Shown piece after piece: positions 54,250 through 64,000 of a stretch of 64,000 nt of DNA. The stretch spans positions 46,312,870-46,376,869 of the forward strand of contig CM051456.1 of assembly GCA_028274465.1 (NCBI GenBank), given 5' to 3'. Both the position numbers and the translations under genes were made by a program. The DNA comes from Plantago ovata. Lineage: Eukaryota; Streptophyta; Magnoliopsida; Lamiales; Plantaginaceae. The notes below the pieces were generated by a model that searched no databases, was not told where the DNA came from, and saw only the letters and a list, made by a program, of their open reading frames with translations. Within the stretch, counting starts at the first letter, position 1, and each line of letters begins with the position of its first letter.

Positions 54250-56701
54250 TGTAACGGTACCGGTTTTGAAAACAAAATAATTTCTTGAAAAAGGAAAATC
54301 GAAAAATACTTTAATAGCAACGGTCGGCAATAAATGCCAAAATAATCTTTGACGCTAACAGAAATAAACAATAACCAATGACAACTCAAGTTCGAATGAA
54401 ACAACGAATGAAGACAGTAAAAGTTTATCTTCTTATTTTGAAAGAAACCCGTGACACCCCAGACCCTTCTCTCAGTCGCTGGCATCCTAGTCACGCACAT
54501 CCTCGGCAGCATCTGGAAGGAAGGAATTTTGAAAAAACAAAAGAGTGTGAGATAAAGGATCTCAGTGAGGTTCTAAGTTAAAACAGAAAGTAAACAGTTT
54601 TGAAATCAAAATCCTTTTCAGAAAAACGAGCAAACAGAACAGAACACATATAACAGATTAACAGAACAGATACGTTGTAGACCGTTGGTGCAGCCCGCCT
54701 TATTGCTCCTACGACCCTAATAGACCTCAGCGACTTCTGCCTCGCGCCTAAAAGGGAATAGACTAGGCCACAATCAAGCAAACCCGATAGTCCTCTACTA
54801 CCCAAGCCTACCTAATCATAACCTAATCGACCGGTCACACAGAAACAGAACAGATACAGAACAACAGATACAAATAATTAACACCGAGAGGTGTTCCTGC
54901 AGAAAGGTCAGTATAGAACAGAGTAGCAATAAACAGAAATATAAAAGTCATATTTAGGACTTATACTTTTACGCGGAAGCATACAGTAAACAGTATACAG
55001 TAATAGGTACAAACAGTCACATAGCCTTCCAGTTTTCGCAAATAATAGGTTTAGGGGTGAACACTCACCTTAATTTGCGAGCAAAGACCTTCAATGAGAA
55101 ACGAGCTTTTACGGGTTAACGAACAAAGGAGAACCTAACAAGAAAGTACTAAACACACTTTAGAAGTCGAACGGACGGAAGGAAAAAGGTTGAAAAAGAA
55201 ATTGGTAAAGACGGGGTTCGAACTCGGGACCTCTAAGTTAGTCAAGCAAGGACCTAACCAACTAGGCTAGCAAGTCAAGTCAATACTAACTTACAAAAAC
55301 AGAAACTAAGTTTGAAATATTTTCAGATACTCTTTCGGTTTTCAGATTCTAGAAATTACCAAAATACCCTCAGTGGTAAATTGCCAAATAACCCTTTTCA
55401 AAACAGATAGTACAAACAAACCAGAAGCTCCAACACTTAACAGTCTTCTCAAAACAAAAAGGTTTACGATAAAAGCTTACTGTCAGTCAACTACAGTCAA
55501 AGGTAAAACTGCAAAAAGGTCCTTTAGGTTTTTAGGTTTCCCAAATCAGTCCACAAAGTTCCAAAACAGTAACAACAAGGTCCAAAAGTCCTTTCGAGGT
55601 CAAACAGGAAAACAAAGTCAACATACGAGGTCAAAAGTTCACAAGTCCAGCCAAACAGTAACTACACTAACAACCTAAGTCCCGGTTCTCGGTCGAAATA
55701 ATTAACAAGGTCAGATCGATCAAGGGCAAAACAGTCCAAGGGTAATAAAGTCCAAAACAGAATACGAGCCTCGAACAGTAAATCAGTAAATCGAAAGCAC
55801 CGAAAAGGAAAACGAGATTACCTTCGATTTGAACGGAAAAGAAATCAAGGCTGCGAATCAAAGATAAACGAAACTAAATTAAATCCAGATTCAACGAAGT
55901 CCGAAATCGAATCAGAAAGAACGGAACGAACGAAGCTTAACGATCGAAACAGTAAGAACCGGCGGCGGACGGAATCGATCGAACGGCGGCGACGAATCGG
56001 TCAGGCGGCGAGAGACAGACGGGCAGACCGACGGCGACAGATCAGGCGCGGCGTACTGGCGACGCGGCGGTGAACGACGGACAAACAGAAGCGAGCGGCG
56101 GTGAGAATCGGCCGGGACAAGGCAATCGCGGCGGTGAACGGGAACAGAGCGGCGGCGCGAGACGGCGGCGTCGATCGATCGTTCGACAAGGAATAGAGCC
56201 GATCGAACGAACAGAGCAAGGCGGCGGCGACTGGACCGGACGGCACGGCAGCAACAGACGAACGCGGCGGACGGCGGACAGACCGGAGGAGGCGGCGACG
56301 ACAGGCAACGCGCGGCAGCAACAGCGACAGAACTCTCTTCCCTTTTTTCTTTCTCTTTTCTTTTCTCTCTAACTTTTCTTTTCTTTCTTATCTTTTGTGT
56401 GCTTTACGGCTGATGGAGAATGAGAGAAAGGGGCAGGCTAGGTTTAGGGTTAGGTTAGAATTGGGCCGATCAATGGGCCTTTGACTGGGCTCAAAAATTG
56501 GGCCAATAAGCAAGGCTAAACAGATCAGAAAGTCCAGCTCGATCCAAACGAAACGAAAACGATCTAACTTACGCGAAATTAATTAACTAATTATCGAATA
56601 AATAATTTACTCTGATAATTAATTAACTAAAATAAATAATTAAATAATAAAAAATAATAATTAAATAAATAATTAAATAATTAAAAAAACGGGGTGTTAC
56701 A
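54250..56701 (-). repeat. 5' LTR of element F
   Basis: 2452 bp, matching 46285-48613 apart from indels. Compared with the left copy it keeps a CGG-rich and CT-rich segment (56217-56450) and lacks ~95 bp near 54712. It carries the same tRNA-like segment, CGG block and AT-rich end. A telomere-like TTTAGGGTTAGG (56441-56452) is a short chance or LTR-specific motif. Confidence 0.92.
55215..55269 (-). other. tRNA-like A-box and B-box inside the F LTR
   Basis: On the minus strand TAGCCTAGTTGG (55269-55258) resembles a Pol III A box and GTTCGAACC (55223-55215) a B box, about 35 bases apart as in a tRNA gene. I cannot fold a proper cloverleaf (the T-stem does not pair), so it is a tRNA-derived remnant or chance. 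Also present, with one B-box change, near 47335-47395. Confidence 0.35.
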
Positions 56702-56706
56702 GCGTT
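56702..56706. repeat. Target site duplication GCGTT, right copy (element F)
   Basis: Matches 46280-46284; the gag of E resumes after it. Confidence 0.9.
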
Positions 56707-58255
56707 TGAGAGGTTCCAAGACCTCATGAACAAGTGCCCTCACCATGGTTTTGAACTTTCTGATCTAGTCCAGCACTTCTACCATGGACTAACCTTCTAG
56801 AACCAACAAGTGGTGGACTTCCAATGCCGAGGCAATATTTGGGAGGAAACTGCAGAAGCCGTCTGGGCGGTTTTCGAAAGGCTTGCTAAGGGATCACAGT
56901 TCAAGGACCCAAGGGCAATGGTTAGGAGACGTGGACCTGAAGCTCCACCTACTCAAGAAGCCCCTATGTGTAGGGGGAATGGGGATCAATTCGAGTGCTT
57001 TACCAACGAATTGAAACAAGTCCTCAAGAGCGCCACTGGAACAGCTGTGTCGAATGAAGTTTGCCGAATATGCAAGAACTATGAGCATGGAGCTCATATG
57101 TGTAGATCGGAGCTCGCATATGATGATGGCAACTGGGTTCAAGGAGGCGGAGAGGAAGCCTTTGCTACGGAGTTTGGTACTCAAGAAGCTAGCTACGGAC
57201 AAGATGGTAGGAATCCTCGAGGTGGATTTTGGAGAAGAAGGTTCCGAAACAATCAAGGATATGCACCGGCTAGCCAAACTTATGGCCCTAACCAAGACTG
57301 TAGTAGGCTTAACTATGGTAACGATCACTGCGAAAACCCCGCTCCAAAAGAGCAACCGAAGTCGAAGTCGGCTCAACTGATGGAGAACTTGCAAAAGATG
57401 GTTGATCACACCCAAAGTTTTCTCAAACGTTATGAAGAAGATTCCGAGAAGACTAGGGCAAGGCTTGATATGTTGGAAGAGAGCACTAGACTTGCCCATC
57501 AAAAGATGCAAGAGTTGATCGACCAAGGAGCAAGTAGGGAGCAAGGCAAACTGCCTAGCAACACTGAGAAGTCGATGTCCATTACCTTGGTGGGTGATCT
57601 ACCTGTCAAAATCACCATCAAGAAGGTTGCTAAGTGCGAGTGTTGAAAGAAGGAAGAACCTCCACTGACCAAGGAAGAAGAGAAGGACCTTGGTTCAGAC
57701 GAGAGTGAAGAGGAGCAAGAGGATCCCGAGGCACTCCCTCAAAGCTTCGATGTTAAGGTCGGGATTGGTGAGCTTGAAGATGTCCGTGCCACACTAGACA
57801 CGGGATCCTACTCAAATGTGCTCCCTATGAATGTGTTCGAGAAGAGTAGCCTTGGAAAACTATCTGAGCATAAGGCTATTGTGCAATTGGCAGATGGATC
57901 CTTTGTGAGACCCGAGGGCGTTGTGAAGAATGTATTGGTCAAGATTGGTGAAACTTCTGTGTACACCAATTTTGTAGTTCTGCCGGCGTCTCAACCTGGG
58001 ATGGGGGATGTCGTTCTCTTGGGGAGAACGTTCTTGACTAAGCTACGCTCAGTGATAGACATCTACCGAAGGACTTGCACCATTGAGGTGGATGGAAAGC
58101 GACATGTATTGCGAGCCATATCTGATCCACTTGACACTTCTCACACTATTAACTACTGTGGTCTTGCTGTCTATGTTCATTCTTATTCACAGGTTCGTGG
58201 CATGAGGAGAAGATCCATGAAGGGGAAGTCTAGTACCCTCAAGAAGAAGAGCTAG
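56707..58255 (+). pseudogene. Ty3 Gag C-terminal part and aspartic protease (element E), one stop
   Basis: Continues gag from 46284 across F. The main frame runs 56810-57646: SLWAV-type Gag core (DFQCRGNIWEETAEAVWAVF), zinc knuckle C-RI-C-KNYE-H-GAHM-C, a Gly/Arg/Tyr-rich stretch and a helical segment (KTRARLDMLEESTRLAHQK). A TGA at 57644-57646 replaces the Tyr of C. Protease follows in the same frame: ATLDTGSYSNVLPMNVF, VQLADGSFVRPEGVV and VLLGRTFLTKLRSVIDIY, ending TLKKKS with TAG at 58253. A TAG near 56799 interrupts the start. No pol follows. Confidence 0.85.
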
Positions 58256-59917
58256 GCGCAAGAAGAAGTCGAGTCAAAGACTATAAACAATGGCGCTATC
58301 TGGGAGGCAACCCAGAGTTTTTATCGCTTTTTTACCGCTTTATTGCATGCATATCATTGTGTTTTATTTTATATTTTCGTATGTTTTTGGTTTCTCACGA
58401 GTTTCTTTGAGTACTATAGTTACAGGTACAAGTTTAGCTCTCACCTTAAATCCACTTTCGACGTTCGGAACGAGCGACGACGTTCAGGTTTGGGGGGGGT
58501 TATCGCTGGGTATTCGTATACTTGTTTTGCTTATGATTACTCGTGAAACCTTTTGTTTGCATTTGAATTTGCACGTTTACCGCTTTCTTAGTTTTTAGGT
58601 TGCATTCACTACATTCATCCTAGGATAGTCTTGCATGTTTTATATGGAGTTTATTGTCAAATTTTTTGAACTTTTTTATTGGGTAGATCAACTAATTATG
58701 CCATTAATCATATGCTTCATCTCTATGAATTTGTTTGAGGTTTTTCTCGCTTGGGTTGTCACATTTATGTATTGCACATAGTTAAGCTTGGTAGTCTCGA
58801 CATCACTTAGTGGTGTTTTCTCTACTGCGTTTCACGAATGCCTTTATAATAGGATGATGCATGTTAGGGTCTTATGGTTGTTTTCCCGAGTAATTATGTA
58901 CCTAAGAGGCAACAAGTCTTCACCTTGCTTTGAGATTGATAAATGCCTAGGAAGGAGGTAGTGTGAGGTTGTGTGATCCTTTGTTTGCAACCTATTCTTC
59001 CGAATAGGTTTGGGGAGGGGGTTACGCTATCTTTAGACTTGTTTTTCGTTTTCAATTTTGTGTTGTGAGTTTATTTTTCCTTTCTCGTAAATTTTGTACT
59101 CCAATCTATTCTTTCGAATAGGTTAGGTTTGGGGAAGTCGTTTGTGAGTCATTTTATTTCTTTTTCGTTGTGCTACTGCTGGCTTAAAAAATCGAAAAAA
59201 AAGAGAAAAAAAAAAGAAAAATTTCCAGGAAAAAAAGAAAAGAAACTGGAAAAGAAAAAAAGAGAAAAGACCCCAAAAAAGCAAAGAAGGGTCCAAAAAA
59301 AGAAAGCCAGATAGCAGTTTAGCAAAGTGTTGTGTCTCATTTACCAATTCTTGTAATGTTCGTAATCGTGTTGTAATTTTCTATCTTTTCTTTTGTTTTT
59401 GAGTGTCATCTGTTCTAGACCACCCTCGTCCTGCCATTCAGGAAGTAGTGAAAAGCTTAAGGCTTTGCTTGAGAGATGGGTAGAATAGGGGAGTGTTATC
59501 TTTTATAGGGAACCCTCCTTCGTTTGATGAGAGCCAGTATTGGTTCGACCTCTTTGAGGAGAAGTCTTAACTTGGTGAACAGCAGTAAGTCCTCAGTTTC
59601 ATAAGTCCGGGACAACCATCCGTATCTTAACATGTTTCATTACGTCGTCACTGACTAGGTCCAGGTAGAGAATGTTACGAGAGACTATCTTGTCTTAACA
59701 TAAGTGCTTATGTGGATGTGTATGAGTCAATCGAGGCATTCTTCAACCTATATTCATGTTTTGATTTATATGGTTCTTGTTCATATGTTTTTTGATAGAT
59801 TCAGTAGATTAGTTCATTTCATTTGGCATGAGACTCCATTTTTTGTGTTGCATTGCTTTTTGCATTAGAGTCTAGCTTAGTAGCTTGAGGACAAGCAAAG
59901 GTTCGGTTTGCGGAGTT
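58256..59917 (+). other. 3' non-coding region and polypurine tract of element E
   Basis: Non-coding. It starts with the AGGCAA-loop hairpin (58299-58316). AACCTATTC/GAATAGGTT hairpins lie at 58989-59010 and 59103-59124, next to TTTGGGGAGGGGG (59009-59021). An A/G-rich tract covers 59183-59320, and the nested hairpin 59418-59450. GCTTGAGGACAAGCAAAG and the tract GGTTCGGTTTGCGGAGTT (59900-59917) precede the LTR. Most of this reappears inverted in J. Confidence 0.7.
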
Positions 59918-60670
59918 TGATGAATGTGTATTTTACAATTTCATTTGAGTCTTTTTCACCTATTTTAGCTATCCTCTATGTTAATTTAGCTATATTTTAG
60001 TGCATTTTATTAGAATAGTGTCACGTTTCCCTTTAGTTTTTATTTTACAGGTTTTGGTTGAAAACGAGGTTTTCCGGGCAAATATATTGAAGTAGACAAG
60101 GAATTGGTGTTCCCGAAGCCTAATTGGAGTATCGGAAAGATTTCGGATAGGATTTGAAGTCTAGGGACCGAATCTGGAGGCTAGAAGGTCACTAGAAGGC
60201 AGAAACCGAGTCCGAAAAGGGGAAGAAATCCAAAAACACGTCGAAAACGTGTTCTTGGCCGATAAACACTCCCGGGCGAATCGCCCGGTGTGTGGGGCCC
60301 TTCGCCCCACACAATTCGAAAGCCTATATATAGTTGCTCAGTTTTCTCCGTTTTTCATACTTTTCCTGACCTTTTCTCTCACCTTTCTCTGTAGTTTTAG
60401 GTAGGAATTTCCCAAAGCCTGTTCTGGGGGTTCTTAGCTTATGACATACTTTTTCTTAGCAGTTTGGAGCTTGTAAGATCGCGATTCTTCGGAGATTGAC
60501 AACCTTCGGTAACATTGTATCTTACAGTTTTTTCTATTTATATTATATATCTTTCATCATGTTTTCATTCATTCGTGGTATGATTTCTGTTGATTGCATG
60601 ACAACTATGAGTAGCTAAACTTCTCATTGGTGATAGTATGTGATTTCTTAGCGAAGGGTTAATAATTATG
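59918..60670 (+). repeat. 3' LTR of element E, truncated at an inverted junction
   Basis: Matches the first ~750 bp of 44246-45486, with palindromes (60276-60312) and a TATA box (~60326). It ends in GGGTTAATAATTATG (60656-60670), the arm of the LTR's internal inverted repeat, after which the same LTR continues in reverse orientation. Confidence 0.85.
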
Positions 60671-61592
60671 AAGTACCCGATCGTTTTGCATAGAGATCTT
60701 TGATCATGAATTGTCCAATGTGTTCCGTTATTATTCAACACTACGAAGATAGAGGGCTTAGATAGATCAAAGAAGTAAAGCAATAACTCAAAGTCTGATT
60801 CGCTTTACCGCCATCAGCATAATTATTAACCCTTCGCTAAGAAATCACATACTATCACTAACAATAGATTTAGCTACTCATAGATGTCATGCAATTAACA
60901 GAAATCATAGCAAGATTGAATGAAAACATGTTGAAAGATAAATAAATATGAATAGAAAAAATTGCAAGATACAATGTTACCGAAGGTTGTCAATCTCCGA
61001 AGAATCGCGATCTCACAAGCTCCAAAACGATAAGAAAAAGTATCTCCTATGCTAAGAATCCCCAGAACAGGCTCTGGAGAATTCCTACCTAAAACTAGTG
61101 AAAAATGTGTGAAAAAAGGTCTGAGAAAGTATGAAAAACGGAGAAAACTGAGCAACTATATATAGGCGTTCGGATCGTGTGGGGCGAGTCGCCCCACACA
61201 CCGGGCGAATCGCCCCACGTCCCGGGTGGATCGCCCGGGAGGTGCAGTCGGCAAACGACGCGTTTTCGACGCGTTTTTAGATTTCTTTTTCTTTTCGGAC
61301 TCGGTTTTTGCCTTCTAGTGACCTTTTAGCCTTCAGACTCGACCCCTAGACTTCAAATCCTATCCGGAACCTTCTAGATACTCCAAAAATGTCACGGAAC
61401 ACCAATTCTTCGTTCTCTTCAATATAATTGCCCGGAAAACCATAGTTTTCACCCAAAACCTGTAAAATGTAAACTAAAGGGAAACGTGACACTATTCTAA
61501 TAAAATGCACTAAAATATAGCTAAATTAACATAGAGGATAGCTAAAATAGGTGAAAAAGACTCAAATGAAATTGTAAAATACACATTCATCA
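60671..61592 (-). repeat. 3' LTR of element J, lacking its inner end
   Basis: Ends TTCATCA at 61592, followed by the purine tract complement AACTCCGCAAACC. It carries palindromes (61178-61240: GTGGGGCGAGTCGCCCCAC and relatives) next to TATATA at ~61160. Its first ~250 bp are missing at the junction with E. Confidence 0.85.
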
Positions 61593-63348
61593 AACTCCGC
61601 AAACCGAACATTTGCTTGTCCTCAAGCAACTAAGCTAGACTCTAATGCAAAAATAATGCAACACAAAAAATGGAGTCTCATGCCAAATGAAATGAACTAA
61701 TCTGTTGAATCTATCAAAAAGCATATGAACAAAAACCATACAAATCATAACATGGATATTGGTTGAAGAATGCCTCGATTGACTCATACACATTTACATA
61801 TGCACTTATGTCAAACAAGATAGTCTCTCGTAACATTCTCAACCTGGACCTAGTCATTGACGACGTAATGAAACATGTTAAAATACGAATGGTTGTCCCG
61901 TGCCTATGAAACTGAGGACTTATTGTTGTTCACCAAGTTAGGACTTTTCCTCAAAGAGGTCGAACCAATACTGGCTCTCATCAAACGAAGGAGGGTTCCC
62001 TAAAAAAGATAACACTCCCCTATTCTACCCATCTCTCAAGCAAAGCCTTAAACTTTTCACAACTTCCTGAATGGCAGGACGAGGGTGGTCTAGAACAGAA
62101 GACACTTAAACAAATAAAAGACAAAAAATTACAACACGATTACGAATATTACAAGAATTGAAAAATGAGACAAACACTTTGCTAAGCTGCTTTTGGCTTT
62201 TTTGGACCCTTCTTTGCTTTTTTTTGGGGTCTTTTTTTTTTTTTCTTTTTTCTTTCTTTTCCAGATTTTTTTTCTTTTTCCTGGAATTTTTTTCTTTTCC
62301 TTTTTTTCTTTTTTGAATTTTTTTAGCCAGCAGTAGAACAACGAAAAAGAAATTAAAATGTCACACAAACGACCTCCCCAAACCTATTCGAAAGAATAGG
62401 CTGGAGTACAAACTTTATGGAAAAAGGAAAATAAACTTACAACATACACTAAAAATCGAAAAGACAAGTCTAATGATAGCGTAACCCCCTCCCAAAACCT
62501 ATTCGAAAGAATAGGTTGCAAACAAAGGATCACACTATCTCACACTACCTCCTTCCTCGGCATTTAGCAATCTCAAAGCAAGGTGAAGACTTGTTGCCTC
62601 TTAGGTACATAATTACTCGGGAAAACAACCATAAGATCCTAACATGCATCATCCTATTATAAAGGCCTTCGTGAACCGCAATAGAGAAAACACCACTAAG
62701 TGATGTCGAGACTACCAAGCTTAACTAAGTGCAAACATAAATGTGACAAGCCAAGCGAGAAAAACCTCAAACAAATTCATAAAACATCATCTACTATACT
62801 AGGATGAATGTAGTGTATGCAACTAAATACTAAGAAAGCGGTAAACGTGCAAATGCAAATGCAAACAAAAGAATTCACGAGTTTATTATAAGCAAGACAA
62901 GTATAGAGATAGCAAGCGATACCCCCCCCCCAAACCTGAACGTCGTCGCTCGTCCCGAACGTCGAAAGTGGATTTAAGGTGAGAGCTAAACTCGTATATG
63001 TAACCTATATTACTCAATCAAACTCGTGAGAAAACAAAACAGGCGATAAATGAGGGAAAAAGATCGATAATTTAGCATAATAGGAGAAAATCGGGTTTTC
63101 GAACGAAAATCCAGGTCTCCGGGTTTACTGGATGTCCGGGGCGAATCGCCCCACGTGGGGGGCGGTTCGCCCGGCACCCCCAGACTCCTGGAGTTGTTGG
63201 GTTCCCTCCTAAAATGCTAAATTATCATCTAGAGACCTATTTTATCACCAAAAATATACGAAAATATAAAATAAAACAGAATGATATGCATGCAATGCAA
63301 GAAAGCGATAAAACTAAACTACTTGCTACCATTACCACTAATGTTATC
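61593..63348 (-). other. 3' non-coding region of J
   Basis: Collinear with C 37033-38540 and, inverted, with E. It has a purine tract complement (61593-61605), the nested hairpin (~62059-62090), a T-rich tract (62190-62330), and AACCTATTC hairpins (62381-62402 and 62496-62517). A C homopolymer is at 62922-62930, and an extra GC palindrome (GGGGCGAATCGCCCC, 63137-63151) lies inside the J-specific stretch. No gene. Confidence 0.65.
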
Positions 63349-64000
63349 TGTAACGCCCCGTCCTTTTTAATTATTTAATTATTTATTTAATTATTATTTT
63401 ATTATTTAATTATTTATTTTAGTTAATTAATTATCAGAGTAAATTATTTATTCGATAATTAGTTAATTATTTTCGCGTAAGTTAATTCGTTTCGTTTCGT
63501 TTGGATCAAGCTGGACTATCTGATCTGTTAGCCTTTTGGCCCATTTCTTAGCCCGGTCAAAGGCCTGATTGACCGGCCCACTAACCTAACCTAACCTAAC
63601 CCTAACCCTAGTCTTCTCCATCCCCTCTTCTCTCATCAACCGTAAGCCACCAAAAGCAAGAAAGAAAGAAAAAAAGAGAAGAAAGAAGAGAGAAGAAAAG
63701 AAAGAGAGAAAAGAGAATTGTTTGCTGCTGCTGCCGTACGTTGCCTGTCGCCGCCGCCTCCTCCGTTCAATCGCCGCCGCCTTGCTGTCTATTCCGGTCC
63801 GCCGTTCAGTCGAAATCCGCCGCGCCACCGTGTCGATCCCTTGTCGATCGATCGATCGATCTGTCTGTTCGATCGACCGTTTCGCGCCGCGCCGTTCTGT
63901 TCACCTCCGCCGCACCGCGTTCGCTCCGTCCTCGCCGCGCCTTGCTGCTCCGTCGCCGCCGCGCCGCGATCTCTGTCGCCGTCTGCCTGCCTGCCATCCG
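63349..64000 (+). repeat. 5' part of an F-family LTR (G), running off the window
   Basis: Starts TGTAACGCCCCG in the plus direction and follows the reverse of the F LTR end: AT-rich ATTA tract (63368-63470), TTCGTTTCGTTTGGATC, CT/GA-rich stretch (63655-63717) and CGG-rich block (63725-63990). CCTAACCTAACCTAACCCTAACCC at 63583-63606 is telomere-like but internal. The internal part of this element would lie beyond 64000. Confidence 0.85.

Larger units (their letters stand above)
46285..56701 (-). mobile_element. Tekay-like Ty3 retrotransposon F (minus strand), nearly intact
   Basis: Minus-strand order: 5' LTR (56701-54250), Met-tRNA primer site, an upstream small ORF, gag-pol ending in a chromodomain-like tail, polypurine tract, 3' LTR (48613-46285). 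GCGTT flanks both ends. Clade is inferred from DPGATHS-type protease, [11 protein letters not shown], and the [12 protein letters not shown] end. The two LTRs differ by a few large indels (an insert of ~95 bp near 46745 and loss of ~240 bp near 48365 in the left copy). Confidence 0.9.
44246..60670 (+). mobile_element. Ty3 gag-protease element E (plus strand), split by F
   Basis: LTR (44246-45486), Asp-tRNA primer site, gag-protease (45636-46284 and 56707-58255), 3' non-coding region, polypurine tract and truncated 3' LTR (59918-60670). No RT, RNase H or integrase. It is the same family as C. The 3' end is lost at a head-to-head junction with J, so the right target duplication cannot be found. 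Confidence 0.85.
60671..63348 (-). mobile_element. Minus-strand relative J, 3' half only
   Basis: Partial LTR (60671-61592), polypurine tract and 3' non-coding region in the opposite orientation to E. It reaches the point corresponding to ~38535 of C before diverging, and ends at LTR G. No gag or protease is present in the window. A ~250-bp stretch at about 63050-63300 has no counterpart in C. Confidence 0.7.

Noticed and set aside
55215..55269. A functional tRNA gene
   Set aside because: A and B boxes are present but the arms do not form a cloverleaf; listed only as tRNA-like.
63583..63611. CCTAACCTAACCCTAACCC as telomeric repeat
   Set aside because: Only a few irregular units inside an F-family LTR; a shorter relative occurs in the F LTR at 56438-56458. 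Not a telomere or interstitial telomere array.

Overview
This is a stretch of plant heterochromatin built almost entirely of LTR retrotransposons. I found no host gene, rRNA, CRISPR array or bacterial feature. A flowering plant is indicated by Ty3 elements of Athila-, Tat- and Tekay-like type, a Copia element resembling the Sirevirus group (long LTRs, coiled-coil Gag extension, extra gene after pol), and primer sites matching plant initiator-Met and Asp tRNAs. Lineage names come from recalled family motifs, not a search.

Layout. (1) 1-33150: a gag-protease-only Ty3 element (D). Its gag is split at 933/26842 by a 25.9 kb minus-strand Copia element (A) flanked by CCTAG duplications. A is itself split at 6930/17581 by a plus-strand copy of the same family (B), flanked by CATAC duplications; B contains a 100-base assembly gap. 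D also carries a spliced-looking accessory pseudogene and a minus-strand solo LTR (30006-31521, TTATC duplications). (2) 33151-35763: a decayed Tat-like gag-pol fragment (T). (3) 35764-41688: a complete minus-strand gag-protease element (C) with two LTRs but no matching target duplication. (4) 41689-44245: an Athila-like protease fragment and its 3' region (H). (5) 44246-60670: a plus-strand gag-protease element (E), split by a nearly intact minus-strand Tekay-like element (F, 46285-56701, GCGTT duplications). (6) 60671-63348: a minus-strand relative (J) joined head-to-head to the truncated 3' LTR of E, giving a large inverted repeat. (7) 63349-64000: the start of another F-family LTR (G).

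How the parts work together. F (and, before decay, A and B) encode full sets of Gag, protease, reverse transcriptase, RNase H and integrase. D, C and E encode only Gag and protease and would need pol supplied by a partner. The Copia family carries a second gene (here called X) downstream of pol, behind its own TATA box, encoding an acidic, coiled-coil, basic-tailed protein of unknown function.

The most interesting signals are at nucleotide level. The Copia family is saturated with the heptamer TTGCTGA in LTR and coding DNA, and carries an array of eight hairpins with a conserved ACRGGNA loop and compensatory stem changes just after pol. The Ty3 elements share several hairpins in their 3' regions, one with loop AGGCAA whose stem covaries between four elements, and GC-rich palindromes just upstream of the LTR TATA box.
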